Shown here: piece by piece, positions 23,701 to 35,160 of the stretch
Layout: the number at the start of each line of letters is the position of its first letter
How positions within the stretch are numbered: the first letter of the stretch is position 1
From: Tupaia tana
Taxonomy: Eukaryota; Chordata; Mammalia; Scandentia; Tupaiidae
DNA length: 64,000 bases
Assembly (NCBI GenBank): GCA_026018925.1
Contig: JAKSZU010000518.1
Location: 26,343-90,342 of the forward strand
Direction of reading: 5' to 3'
Notes under the pieces: model-generated
Database searches by the model: none
What the model was told of the DNA's origin: nothing
What the model saw: only the letters and a program-made list of their open reading frames with translations
Position numbers and translations under genes: made by a program

Positions 23701-23973
23701 GGAAGTGGGGTGGGGGTCAGAGGTGACCCTCCCTCAGTGTCCCTTGCTGGCCAGAGGCTTGCAGGTGACGCTATTGCCTGCTGGCAGTCCAGGAAGGTCT
23801 GGGGGGAGAAGGAGGGCTAGGTGTTAAAAAGAGAATGCAGGGGGGTCAAGGGAAAAGAAAAGAGAAAAAAAAAAAAAAACCCGCCTTAAGGCGATCCTGG
23901 CTACCTACCTAGAAGGTGGAGTCTGGGGCCTGGGGGTCTGGAAGTGGGGTGGGGGTCAGAGGTGACCCTCCCT

Positions 23974-25640
23974 CAGTGTCCCTTGCTGGCCAGAGGCTTG
24001 CAGGTGACGCTATTGCATGCTGGCAGTCCAGGAAGTTCTGGGGGGAGAAGGAGGGCTAGGTGTTAAAAAGAGAATGCAGGGGGGTCAAGGGAAAAGAAAA
24101 GAGAGAAAAAAAAAAAAAACCTGCCTTAAGGCGATCCTGGCTACCTACCTAGAAGGTGGAGTCTGGGGCCTGGGGGTCTGGAAGTGGGGTGGGGGTCAGA
24201 GGTGACCCTCCCTCAGTGTCCCTTGCTGGCCAGAGACTTGCAGGACACGCTATTGCCTGCTGGCAGTCCAGGAAGGTCTGGGGGGAGAAGGAGGGCTAGG
24301 TGTTAAAAAGAGAATTCAGGGGGGTCAAGGGAAAAGAAAAGAGAAAAAAAAAAAACCCGCCTTAAGGCGATCCTGGCTACCTACCTAGAAGGTGGAGTCT
24401 GGGGCCTGGGGGTCTGGAAGTGGGGTGGGGGTCAGAGGTGACTCTCCCTCAGTGTCCCTTGCTGGCCAGAGGCTTGCAGTTGACGCTATTGCCTGCTGGC
24501 AGTCCAGGAAGGTCTGGGGGGAGAAGGAGGGCTAGGTGTTAAAAAGAGAATGCAGGGGGGTCAAGGGAAAAGAAAAGAGAAAAAAAAAAAAAACCCGCCT
24601 TAAGGTGATCCTGGCTACCTACCTAGAAGGTGGAGTCTGGGGCCTGGGGGTCTGGAAGTGGGGTGGGGGTCAGAGGTGACACTCCATCAGTGTCCCTTGC
24701 TGGCCAGAGGCTTGCAGGTGACGCTATTGCCTGCTGGCAGTCCAGGAAGGTCTGGGGGGAGAAGGAGGGCTAGGTGTTAAAAAGAGAATGCAGGGGGGTC
24801 AAGGGAAAAGAAAAGAGAAAAAAAAAAAAAAAAACCCGCCTTAAGGCGATCCTGGCTACCTACCTAGAAGGTGGAGTCTGGGGCCTGGGGGTCTGGAAGT
24901 GGGGTGGGGGTCAGAGGTGACCCTCCCTCAGTGTCCCTTGCTGGCCAGAGGCTTGCAGGTGACGCTATTGCCTGCTGGCAGTCCAGGAAGGTCTGGGGGG
25001 AGAAGGAGGGCTAGGTGTTAAAAAGAGAATGCAGGGGGGTCAAGGGAAAAGAAAAGAGAAAAAAAAAAAAACCTGCCTTAAGGCGATCCTGGCTACCTAC
25101 CTAGAAGGTGGAGTCTGGGGCCTGGGAGTCTGGAAGTGGGGTGGGGGTCAGAGGTGACCCTCCCTCAGTGTCCCTTGCTGGCCAGAGGCTTGCAGGTGAC
25201 GCTATTGCCTGCTGGCAGTCCAGGAAGGTCTGGGGGGAGAAGGAGGGCTAGGTGTTAAAAAGAGAATGCAGGGGGGTCAAGGGAAAAGAAAAGAGAAAAA
25301 AAAAAAAACCCGCCTTAAGGCGATCCTGGCTACCTACCTAGAAGGTGGAGTCTGGGGCCTGGGGATCTGGAAGTGGGGTGGGGGTCAGAGGTGACCCTCC
25401 CTCAGTGTCCCTTGCTGGCCAGAGGCTTGCAGGTGACGCTATTGCCTGCTGGCAGTCCAGGAAGGTCTGGGGGGAGAAGGAGGGCTAGGTGTTAAAAAGA
25501 GAATGCAGGGGGGTCAAGGGAAAAGAAAAGAGAAAAAAAAAAAAAACCCGACTTAAGGCGATCCTGGCTACCTACCTAGAAGGTGGAGTCTGGGGCCTGG
25601 GGGTCTGGAAGTGGGGTGGGGGTCAGAGGTGACCCTCCCT
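23974..25640. repeat. Five-unit module, copy 3, with extension
   Basis: Fourteen-unit (3,339-bp) shifted copy of 20,635-22,300: attgcatgctgg (24,012), aattcagg (24,313), gtgactctccc (24,440), ttgcagttgacg (24,475), gacactccatcag (24,677), cctgggagtctgg (25,122) and ggggatctgg (25,361). Similarity ends after this point because the tgcgggccag marker that follows copy 2 at 22,311 is instead found at 26,608. Confidence 0.85.
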
Positions 25641-28325
25641 CAGTGTCCCTTGCTGGCCAGAGGCTTGCAGGTGACGCTATTGCCTGCTGGCAGTCCAGGA
25701 AGGTCTGGGGGGAGAAGGAGGGCTAGGTGTTAAAAAGAGAATGCAGGGGGGTCAAGGGAAAAGAAAAGAGAAAAAAAAAAAAAAAAAACCCGCCTTAAGG
25801 CGATCCTGGCTACCTACCTAGAAGGTGGAGTCTGGGGCCTGGGGGTCTGGAAGTGGGGTGGGGGTCAGAGGTGACCCTCCCTCAGTGTCCCTTGCTGGCC
25901 AGAGGCTTGCAGGTGACGCTATTGCCTGCTGGCAGTCCAGGAAGGTCTGGGGGGAGAAGGAGGGCTAGGTGTTAAAAAGAGAATGCAGGGGGGTCAAGGG
26001 AAAAGAAAAGAGAAAAAAAAAAAAACCCGCCTTAAGGCGATCCTGGCTACCTACCTAGAAGGTGGAGTCTGGGGCCTGGGGGTCTGGAAGTGGGGTGGGG
26101 GTCAGAGGTGACCCTCCCTCAGTGTCCCTTGCTGGCCAGAGGCTTGCAGGTGACGCTATTGCCTGCTGGCAGTCCAGGAAGTTCTGGGGGGAGAAGGAGG
26201 GCTAGGTGTTAAAAAGAGAATGCAGGGGGGTCAAGGGAAAAGAAAAGAGAAAAAAAAAAAAAAACCCGCCTTAAGGCGATCCTGGCTACCTACCTAGAAG
26301 GTGGAGTCTGGGGCCTGGGGGTCTGGAAGTGGGGTGGGGGTCAGAGGTGACCCTCCCTCAGTGTCCCTTGCTGGCCAGAGGCTTGCAGGTGACGCTATTG
26401 CCTGCTGGCAGTCCAGGAAGTTCTGGGGGGAGAAGGAGGGCTAGGTGTTAAAAAGAGAATGCAGGGGGGTCAAGGGAAAAGAAAAGAGAAAAAAAAAAAA
26501 AAACCCGCCTTAAGGCGATCCTGGCTACCTACCTAGAAGGTGGAGTCTGGGGCCTGGGGGTCTGGAAGTGGGGTGGGGGTCAGAGGTGACCCTCCCTCAG
26601 TGTCCCTTGCGGGCCAGAGGCTTGCAGGTGACGCTATTGCCTGCTGGCAGTCCAGGAAGGTCTGGGGGGAGAAGGAGGGCTAGGTGTTAAAAAGAGAATG
26701 CAGGGGGGTCAAGGGAAAAGAAAAGAGAAAAAAAAAAAAAACCCGCCTTAAGGCGATCCTGGCTACCTACCTAGAAGGTGGAGTCTGGGGCCTGGGGGTC
26801 TGGAAGTGGGGTGGGGGTCAGAGGTGACCCTCCCTCAGTGTCCCTTGCTGGCCAGAGGCTTGCAGGTGACGCTATTGCCTGCTGGCAGTCCAGGAAGTTC
26901 TGGGGGGAGAAGGAGGGCTAGGTGTTAAAAAGAGAATGCAGGGGGGTCAAGGGAAAAGAAAAGAGAAAAAAAAAAAAAACCCGCCTTAAGGCGATCCTGG
27001 CTACCTACCTAGAAGGTGGAGTCTGGGGCCTGGGGGTCTGGAAGTGGGGTGGGGGTCAGAGGTGACCCTCCCTCAGTGTCCCTTGCTGGCCAGAGGCTTG
27101 CAGGTGACGCTATTGCCTGCTGGCAGTCCAGGAAGGTCTGGGGGGAGAAGGAGGGCTAGGTGTTAAAAAGAGAATGCAGGGGGGTCAAGGGAAAAGAAAA
27201 GAGAAAAAAAAATAAAAAACCCGCCTTAAGGCGATCCTGGCTACCTACCTAGAAGGTGGAGTCTGGGGCTTGGGGGTCTGGAAGTGGGGTGGGGGTCAGA
27301 GGTGACCCTCCCTCAGTGTCCCTTGCTGGCCAGAGGCTTGCAGGTGACGCTATTGCCTGCTGGCAGTCCAGGAAGGTCTGGGGGGAGAAGGAGGGCTGGG
27401 TGTTAAAAAGAGAATGCGGGGGGGTCAAGGGAAAAGAAAAGAGAAAAAAAAAAAACCCGCCTTAAGGCGATCCTGGCTACCTACCTAGAAGGTGGAGTCT
27501 GGGGCCTGGGGGTCTGGAAGTGGGTTGGGGGTCAGAGGTGACCATCCCTCAGTGTCCCTTGCTGGCCAGAGGCTTGCAGGTGACGCTATTGCCTGCTGGC
27601 AGTCCAGGAAGGTCTGGGGGGAGAAGGAGGGCTAGGTGTTAAAAAGAGAATGCAGGGGGGTGAAGGGAAAAGAAAAGAGAAAAAAAAAAAAACCTGCCTT
27701 AAAGCGATCCTGGCTAACTACCTAGAAGGTGGAGTCTGGGGCCTGGGGGTCTGGTAGTGGGGTGGGGGTCAGAGCTGACCCTCCCTCAGTGTCCCTTGCT
27801 GGCCAGAGACTTGCAGGACACGCTATTGCCTGCTGGCAGTCCAGGAAGTTCTGGGGGGAGAAGGAGGGCTAGGTGTTAAAAAGAGAATGCAGGGGGGTCA
27901 AGGGAAAAGAAAAGAGAAAAAAAATAAAAAACCTGCCTTAAGGCGATCCTGGCTACCTACCTAGAAGGTGGAGTCTGGGGCCTGGGGGTCTGGAAGTGGG
28001 GTGGGGGTCAGAGGGGACCCTCCCTAGTGTCCCTTGCTGGCCAGAGACTTGCAGGACACGCTATTGCCTGCTGGCAGTCCAGGAAGGTCTGGGGGGAGAA
28101 GGAGGGCTAGGTGTTAAAAAGAGAATGCAGGGGGGTCAAGGGAAAAGAAAAGAGAAAAAAAAGAAAAAAACCCGCCTTATGGTGATCCTGGCTACCTACC
28201 TAGAAGGTGGAGTCTGGGGCCTGGGTGTCTGGAAGTGGGGTGGGGGTCAGAAGTGACCCACCCTCAGTGTCCCTTGCTGGCCAGAGGCTTGCAGGTGACG
28301 CTATTGCCTGCTGGCAGTCCAGGAA
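25641..28325. repeat. Array segment, mostly class A units
   Basis: Near-consensus units up to 26,594, then the 18-unit-offset copy, then a mixed group at 27,690-28,320: class B units at 27,807 and 28,043, a double-variant unit (ctggtagtgg with gagctgacc near 27,750-27,780) and another ccctccctagtg unit (28,021) followed by an A-tract broken by G and a tatggtgatcc palindrome variant (28,177). No genes. Confidence 0.8.
26595..27690. repeat. Eighteen-unit offset pair, copy 2
   Basis: Second copy of 22,301-23,400: tgcgggccag (26,608), T-interrupted A-tract (27,213), ggcttgggggtc unit (from 27,256), accatccctcag (27,542) and gggggtgaaggg (27,656). It lacks the tgcaggccag change near 23,266 and has a private gtgggttgggggtc (near 27,520). 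Confidence 0.82.
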
Positions 28326-28570
28326 GGTCTGGGGGGAGAAGGAAGGCTAGGTGTTAAAAAGAGAATGCAGGGGGGTCAAGGGAAAAGAAAAGAGAAAAAA
28401 AAAAAAAAAACCGTCTTAAGGCGATCCTGGCTACCTACCTAGAAGGTGGAGTCTCGGGCCTGGGGGTCTGGAAGTGGGGTGGGGGTCAGAGGTGACCCTC
28501 CCTCAGTGTCCCTTGCTGGCCAGAGGCTTGCAGGTGACGCTATTGCCTGCTGGCAGTCCAGGAAGGTCCG
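28325..28570. repeat. ggaaggctagg/ccgtcttaagg variant pair, copy 1 of 3
   Basis: Three linked variants, ggaaggctagg (28,341), ccgtcttaagg (28,411) and gtctcgggcc (28,452), recur at 31,204/31,273/31,314 and 32,399/32,468/32,508. The offsets are 2,863 bp (12 units) and 1,195 bp (5 units). Confidence 0.85.
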
Positions 28571-29660
28571 GGGGGAGAAGGAGGGCTAGGTGTTAAAAAG
28601 AGAATGCAGGGGGGTCAAGGGAAAAGAAAAGAGAAAAAAAAAAAAACCCGCCTTAAGGCGATCCTGGCTACCTACCTAGAAGGTGGAGTCTGGGGCCTGG
28701 GGGTCTGGAAGTGGGGTGGGGGTCAGAGGTGTCCCTCCCTCAGTGTCCCTTGCTGGCCAGAGGCTTGCAGGTGACGCTATTGCCTGCTGGCAGTCCAGGA
28801 AGGTCTGGGGGGAGAAGGAGGGCTAGGTGTTAAAAAGAGAATGCAGGGGGGTCAAGGGAAAAGAAAAGAGAAAAAAAAAAAAACCCGCCTTAAGGCGATC
28901 CTGGCTACCTACCTAGAAGGTGGAGTCTGGGGCCTGGGGGTCTGGAAGTGGGGTGGGGGTCAGAGGTGACCCTCCCTCAGTGTGCCTTGCTGGCCAGAGG
29001 CTTGCAGGTGACGCTATTGCCTGCTGGCAGTCCAGGAAGGTCTGGGGGGAGAAGGAGGGCTAGGTGTTAAAAAGAGAATGCAGGGGGGTCAAGGGAAAAG
29101 AAAAGAGAAAAAAAAAAAAAACCTGCCTTAAGGCGATCCTGGCTACCTACCTAGAAGGTGGAGTCTGGGGCCTGGGGGTCTGGAAGTGGGGTGGGGTTCA
29201 GAGGTGACCCTCCCTCAGTGTCTCTTGCTGGCCAGAGACTTGCAGGACAGGCTATTGCCTGCTGGCAGTCCAGGAAGGTCTGGGGGGAGAAGGAGGGCTA
29301 GGTGTTAAAAAGAGAATGCAGGGGGGTCAAGGGAAAAGAAAAGAGAAAAAAAAAAAAAACCCGCCTTAAGGCGATCCTGGCTACCTACCTAGAAGGTGGA
29401 GTCTGGGGCCTGGGGGTCTGGAAGTGGGGTGGGGGTCAGAGGTGACCCTCCCTCAGTGTCCCTTGCTGGCCAGAGGCTTGCAGGTGACGCTATTGCCTGC
29501 TGGCAGTCCAGGAAGATCTGGGGGGAGAAGGAGGGCTAGGTGTTAAAAAGAGAATGCAGGGGGGTCAAGAGAAAAGAAAAGAGAAAAAAAAAAAAAAACC
29601 CGCCTTAAGGCGATCCTGGATACCTACCTAGAAGGTGGAGTCTGGGGCCTGGGGGTCTGG
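28566..29660. repeat. 23-unit offset pair, copy 1
   Basis: Ordered markers ggtccgggg (28,566), gaggtgtccctcc (28,727), gtgtgccttgctgg (28,981), ggacaggctattgcc (29,245), ggaagatctgg (29,511), gtcaagagaaaag (29,564) and ctggatacctacc (29,616) all recur 5,496-5,498 bp downstream. Unrelated units lie between, so this is a non-adjacent duplication or the outer part of a larger nested block. Confidence 0.87.
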
Positions 29661-31190
29661 AAGTGGGGTGGGGGTCAGAGGTGACCCTCCCTCAGTGTCC
29701 CTTGCTGGCCAGAGGCTTGCAGGTGACGCTATTGCCTGCTGGCAGTCCAGGAAGGTCTGGGGGGAGAAGGAGGGCTAGGTGTTAAAAAGAGAATGCAGGG
29801 GGGTCAAGGGAAAAGAAAAGAGAAAAAAAAAAAAAAAAACCCGCCTTAAGGCGATCCTGGCTACCTTCCTAGAAGGTGGAGTCTGGGGCCTGGGGGTCTG
29901 GAAGTGGGGTGGGGGTCAGAGGTGACCCTCCCTCAGTGTCCCTTGCTGGCCAGAGGCTTGCAGGTGACGCTATTGCCTGCTGGCCGTCCAGGAAGGTCTG
30001 GGGGGAGAAGGAGGGCTAGGTGTTAAAAAGAGAATGCAGGGGGGTCAAGGGAAAAGAAAAGAGACAAAAAAAAAAAACCCGCCTTAAGGCGATCCTGGCT
30101 ACCTACCTAGAAGGTGGAGACTGGGGCCTGGGGGTCTGGAAGTGGGGTGGGGGTCAGAGGTGACCCTCCCTCAGTGTCCCTTGCTGGCCAGAGGCTTGCA
30201 GGTGACGCTATTGCCTGCTGGCAGTCCAGGAAGGTCTGGGGGGAGAAGGAGGGCTAGGTGTTAAAAAGAGAATGCAGGGGGGTGAAGGGAAAAGAAAAGA
30301 GAAAAAAAAAAAAAAAAACCTGCCTTAAGGCGATCCTGGCTACCTACCTAGAAGGTGGAGTCTGGGGCCTGGGGGTCTGGAAGTGGGGTGGGGGTCAGAG
30401 GTGACCCTCCCTCAGTGTCCCTTGCTGGCCAGAGACTTGCAGGACACGCTATTGCCTGCTGGCAGTCCAGGAATTTCTGGGGGGAGAAGGAGGGCTAGGT
30501 GTTAAAAAGAGAATGCAGGGGCGTCAAGGGAAAAGAATAGAGAAAAAAAAAAAAAAACCCGCCTTAAGTCGATCCTGGCTACCTACCTAGAAGGTGGAGT
30601 CTGGGGCCTGGGGGTCTGGAAGTGGGGTGGGGGTCAGAGGTGACCCTCCCTCAGTGTCCCTTGCTGGCCAGAGGCTTGCAGGTGACGCTATTGCCTGCTG
30701 GCTGTCCAGGAAGGTCTGGGGGGAGAAGGAGGGCTAGGTGTTAAAAAGAGAATGCAGGGGGGTCAAGGGAAAAGAAAAGAGAAAAAAAAAAAAAAACCCG
30801 CCTTAAAGCAATCCTGGCTACCTACCTAGAAGGTGGAGTCTGGGGCCTGGTGGTCTGGAAGTGGGGTGGGGGTCAGAGGTGACCCTCCCTCAGTGTCCCT
30901 TGTTGGCCAGAGGCTTGCAGGTGACGCTATTGCCTGCTGGCAGTCCAGGAAGGTCTGGGGGGAGAAGGAGGGCTAGGTGTTAAAAAGAGAATGCAGGGGG
31001 GTCAAGGGAAAAGAAAAGAGAAAAAAAAAAAAACCCGCTTTAAGGCGATCCTGGCTACCTACCTAGAAGGTGGAGTCTGGGGCCTGGGGGTCTGGAAGTG
31101 GGGTGGGGGTCAGAGGTGACCCTCCCTCAGTGTCCCTTGCTGGCCAGAGGCTTGCAGGTGACGCTATTGCCTGCTGGCAGTCCAGGAAGG
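29661..31190. repeat. Array segment around the 30.5-kb variant group
   Basis: About six units. It contains ctaccttcctagaagg (29,864), gagacaaaaaa (30,061), ggtggagactgg (30,113), the gggggtgaaggg/ggaatttctgg/gggcgtcaagg/cttaagtcg series shared with 23.4-23.7 kb, a ggctgtccagg unit (30,700), and a unit with ttaaagcaatcc, cctggtggtctgg and ttgttggcc (30,803-30,910). No genes. Confidence 0.8.
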
Positions 31191-32390
31191 TCTGGGGGGA
31201 GAAGGAAGGCTAGGTGTTAAAAAGAGAATGCAGGGGGGTCAAGGGAAAAGAAAAGAGAAAAAAAAAAAAAAACCGTCTTAAGGCGATCCTGGCTACCTAC
31301 CTAGAAGGTGGAGTCTCGGGCCTGGGGGTCTGGAAGTGGGGTGGGGGTCAGAGGTGACCCTCCCTCAGTGTCCCTTGCTGGCCAGAGGCTTGCAGGTGAC
31401 GCTATTGCCTGCTGGCAGTCCAGGAAGGTCTGGGGGGAGAAGGAGGGCTAGGTGTTAAAAAGAGAATGCAGGGGGGTCAAGGGAAAAGAAAAGAGAAAAA
31501 AAAAAAAAAACCCGCCTTAAGGCGATCCTGGCTACCTACCTAGAAGGTGGAGTCTGGGGCCTGGGGGTCTGGAAGTGGGGTGGGGGTCAGAGGTGACCCT
31601 CCCTCAGTGTCCCTTGCTGGCCAGAGGCTTGCAGGTGACGCTATTGCCTGCTGGCAGTCCAGGAAGGTCTGGGGGGAGAAGGAGGGCTAGGTGTTAAAAA
31701 GAGAATGCAGGGGGGTCAAGGGAAAAGAAAAGAGAAAAAAAAAAAAAAAACCTGCCTTAAGGCGATCCTGGCTACCTACCTAGAAGGTGGAGTCTGGGGC
31801 CTGGGGGTCTGGAAGTGGGGTGGGGGTCAGAGGTGACCCTCCCTCAGTGTCCCTTGCTGGCCAGAGACTTGCAGGACACGCTATTGCCTGCTGGCAGTCC
31901 AGGAAGTTCTGGGGGGGAGAAGGAGGGCTAGGTGTTAAAAAGAGAATGCAGGGGGGTCAAGGGAAAAGAAAAGAGAAAAAAAAAAAAAAACCCGTCTTAA
32001 GGCGATCCTGGCTACCTACCTAGAAGGTGGAGTCTGGGTCCTGGGGGTCTGGAAGTGGGGTGGGGGTCAGAGGTGACCCTCCCTCAGTGTCCCTTGCTGG
32101 CCAGAGGCTTGCAGGGGACGCTATTGCCTGCTGGCAGTCCAGGAAGGTCTGGGGGGAGAAGGAGGTCTAGGTGTTAAAAAGAGAATGTAGGGGGGTCAAG
32201 GGAAAAGAAAAGAGAAAAAAAAAAAAAACCCGCCTTAAGGCGATCCTGGCTACCTACCTAGAAGGTGGAGTCTGGGGCCTGGGGGTCTGGAAGTGGGGTG
32301 GGGGTCAGAGGTGACCCTCCCTCAGTGTCCCTTGCTGGCCAGAGGCTTGCAGGTGACGCTATTGCCTGCTGGCAGTCCAGGAAGGTCTGG
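31190..32390. repeat. Five-unit module, 31.2-kb copy
   Basis: Begins with ggaaggctagg (31,204) and ccgtcttaagg, passes through two plain units and a class B unit with a seven-G run (near 31,912), and ends with a unit carrying gtctgggtcctggg (32,030), gcaggggacgc (32,111), ggaggtctagg (32,161) and gaatgtagggg (32,184). The next module repeats this order with one extra plain unit. Confidence 0.85.
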
Positions 32391-33690
32391 GGGGAGAAGG
32401 AAGGCTAGGTGTTAAAAAGAGAATGCAGGGGGGTCAAGGGAAAAGAAAAGAGAAAAAAAAAAAAAAACCGTCTTAAGGCGATCCTGGCTACCTACCTAGA
32501 AGGTGGAGTCTCGGGCCTGGGGGTCTGGAAGTGGGGTGGGGGTCAGAGGTGACCCTCCCTCAGTGTCCCTTGCTGGCCAGAGGCTTGCAGGTGACGCTAT
32601 TGCCTGCTGGCAGTCCAGGAAGGTCTGGGGGGAGAAGGAGGGCTAGGTGTTAAAAAGAGAATGCAGGGGGGTCAAGGGAAAAGAAAAGAGAAAAAAAAAA
32701 AAAAACCCGCCTTAAGGCGATCCTGGCTACCTACCTAGAAGGTGGAGTCTGGGGCCTGGGGGTCTGGAAGTGGGGTGGGGGTCAGAGGTGACCCTCCCTC
32801 AGTGTCCCTTGCTGGCCAGAGGCTTGCAGGTGACGCTATTGCCTGCTGGCAGTCCAGGAAGGTCTGGGGGGAGAAGGAGGGCTAGGTGTTAAAAAGAGAA
32901 TGCAGGGGGGTCAAGGGAAAAGAAAAGAGAAAAAAAAAAAAAAAACCCGCCTTAAGGCGATCCTGGCTACCTACCTAGAAGGTGGAGTCTGGGGCCTGGG
33001 GGTCTGGAAGTGGGGTGGGGGTCAGAGGTGACCCTCCCTCAGTGTCCCTTGCTGGCCAGAGGCTTGCAGGTGACGCTATTGCCTGCTGGCAGTCCAGGAA
33101 GGTCTGGGGGGAGAAGGAGGGCTAGGTGTTAAAAAGAGAATGCAGGGGGGTCAAGGGAAAAGAAAAGAGAAAAAAAAAAAAAACCTGCCTTAAGGCGATC
33201 CTGGCTACCTACCTAGAAGGTGGAGTCTGGGGCCTGGGGGTCTGGAAGTGGGGTGGGGGTCAGAGGTGACCCTCCCTCAGTGTCCCTTGCTGGCCAGAGA
33301 CTTGCAGGACACGCTATTGCCTGCTGGCAGTCCAGGAAGTTCTGGGGGGAGAAGGAGGGCTAGGTGTTAAAAAGAGAATGCAGGGGGGTCAAGGCAAAAG
33401 AAAAGAGAAAAAAAAAAAAAAAACCCGTCTTAAGGCGATCCTGGCTACCTACCTAGAAGGTGGAGTCTGGGTCCTGGGGGTCTGGAAGTGGGGTGGGGGT
33501 CAGAGGTGACCCTCCCTCAGTGTCCCTTGCTGGCCAGAGGCTTGCAGGGGACGCTATTGCCTGCTGGCAGTCCAGGAAGGTCTGGGGGGGAGAAGGAGGT
33601 CTAGGTGTTAAAAAGAGAATGTAGGGGGGTCAAGGGAAAAGAAAAGAGAAAAAAAAAAAAAAACCCGCCTTAAGGCGATCCTGGCTACCT
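32391..33690. repeat. Same module expanded to six units
   Basis: The opening variants are 1,195 bp from those of the previous copy (five units), but the closing variants (gtctgggtcctggg 33,463, gcaggggacgc 33,545, ggaggtctagg 33,595, gaatgtagggg 33,618) are about 1,434 bp away (six units). One extra consensus-like monomer was therefore gained here or lost in the other copy. Confidence 0.85.
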
Positions 33691-34054
33691 ACCTAGAAGG
33701 TGGAGTCTGGGGCCTGGGGGTCTGGAAGTGGGGTGGGGGTCAGAGGTGACCCTCCCTTAGTGTCCCTTGCTGGCCAGAGGCTTGCAGGTGACGCTATTGC
33801 CTGCTGGCAGTCCAGGAAGGTCTGGGGGGAGAAGGAGGGCTAGGTGTTAAAAAGAGAATGCAGGGGGGTCAAGGGAAAAGAAAAGAGAAAAAAAAAAAAA
33901 AAAACCCGCCTTAAGGCGATCCTGGCTACCTACCTAGAAGGTGGATTCTGGGGCCTGGGGGTCTGGAAGTGGGGTGGGGGTCAGAGGTGACCCTCCCTCA
34001 GTGTCCCTTGCTGGCCAGAGGCTTGCAGGTGACGCTATTGCCTGCTGGCAGTCC

Positions 34055-35160
34055 AGGAAGGTCCGGGGGGAGAAGGAGGGCTAGGTGTTAAAAAGAGAAT
34101 GCAGGGGGGTCAAGGGAAAAGAAAAGAGAAAAAAAAAAAAACCCGCCTTAAGGCGATCCTGGCTACCTACCTAGAAGGTGGAGTCTGGGGCCTGGGGGTC
34201 TGGAAGTGGGGTGGGGGTCAGAGGTGTCCCTCCCTCAGTGTCCCTTGCTGGCCAGAGGCTTGCAGGTGACGCTATTGCCTGCTGGCAGTCCAGGAAGGTC
34301 TGGGGGGAGAAGGAGGGCTAGGTGTTAAAAAGAGAATGCAGGGGGGTCAAGGGAAAAGAAAAGAGAAAAAAAAAAAAAACCCGCCTTAAGGCGATCCTGG
34401 CTACCTACCTAGAAGGTGGAGTCTGGGGCCTGGGGGTCTGGAAGTGGGGTGGGGGTCAGAGGTGACCCTCCCTCAGTGTGCCTTGCTGGCCAGAGGCTTG
34501 CAGGTGACGCTATTGCCTGCTGGCAGTCCAGGAAGGTCTGGGGGGAGAAGGAGGGCTAGGTGTTAAAAAGAGAATGCAGGGGGGTCAAGGGAAAAGAAAA
34601 GAGAAAAAAAAAAAAAAACCTGCCTTAAGGCGATCCTGGCTACCTACCTAGAAGGTGGAGTCTGGGGCCTGGGGGTCTGGAAGTGGGGTGGGGGTCAGAG
34701 GTGACCCTCCCTCAGTGTCCCTTGCTGGCCAGAGACTTGCAGGACAGGCTATTGCCTGCTGGCAGTCCAGGAAGGTCTGGGGGGAGAAGGAGGGCTAGGT
34801 GTTAAAAAGAGAATGCAGGGGGGTCAAGGGAAAAGAAAAGAGAAAAAAAAAAAAAACCCGCCTTAAGGCGATCCTGGCTACCTACCTAGAAGGTGGAGTC
34901 TGGGGCCTGGGGGTCTGGAAGTGGGGTGGGGGTCAGAGGTGACCCTCCCTCAGTGTCCCTTGCTGGCCAGAGGCTTGCAGGTGACGCTATTGCCTGCTGG
35001 CAGTCCAGGAAGATCTGGGGGGAGAAGGAGGGCTAGGTGTTAAAAAGAGAATGCAGGGGGGTCAAGAGAAAAGAAAAGAGAAAAAAAAAAAAAAACCCGC
35101 CTTAAGGCGATCCTGGATACCTACCTAGAAGGTGGAGTCGGGGGCCTGGGGGTCTGGAAG
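34055..35160. repeat. 23-unit offset pair, copy 2
   Basis: Second copy of 28,566-29,660 with all seven markers in order (34,062; 34,224; 34,477; 34,743; 35,009; 35,062; 35,114). Private differences: gtcgggggcctgg (near 35,139), and tgtcccttgctgg where copy 1 has tgtctcttgctgg (29,219). Confidence 0.87.
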
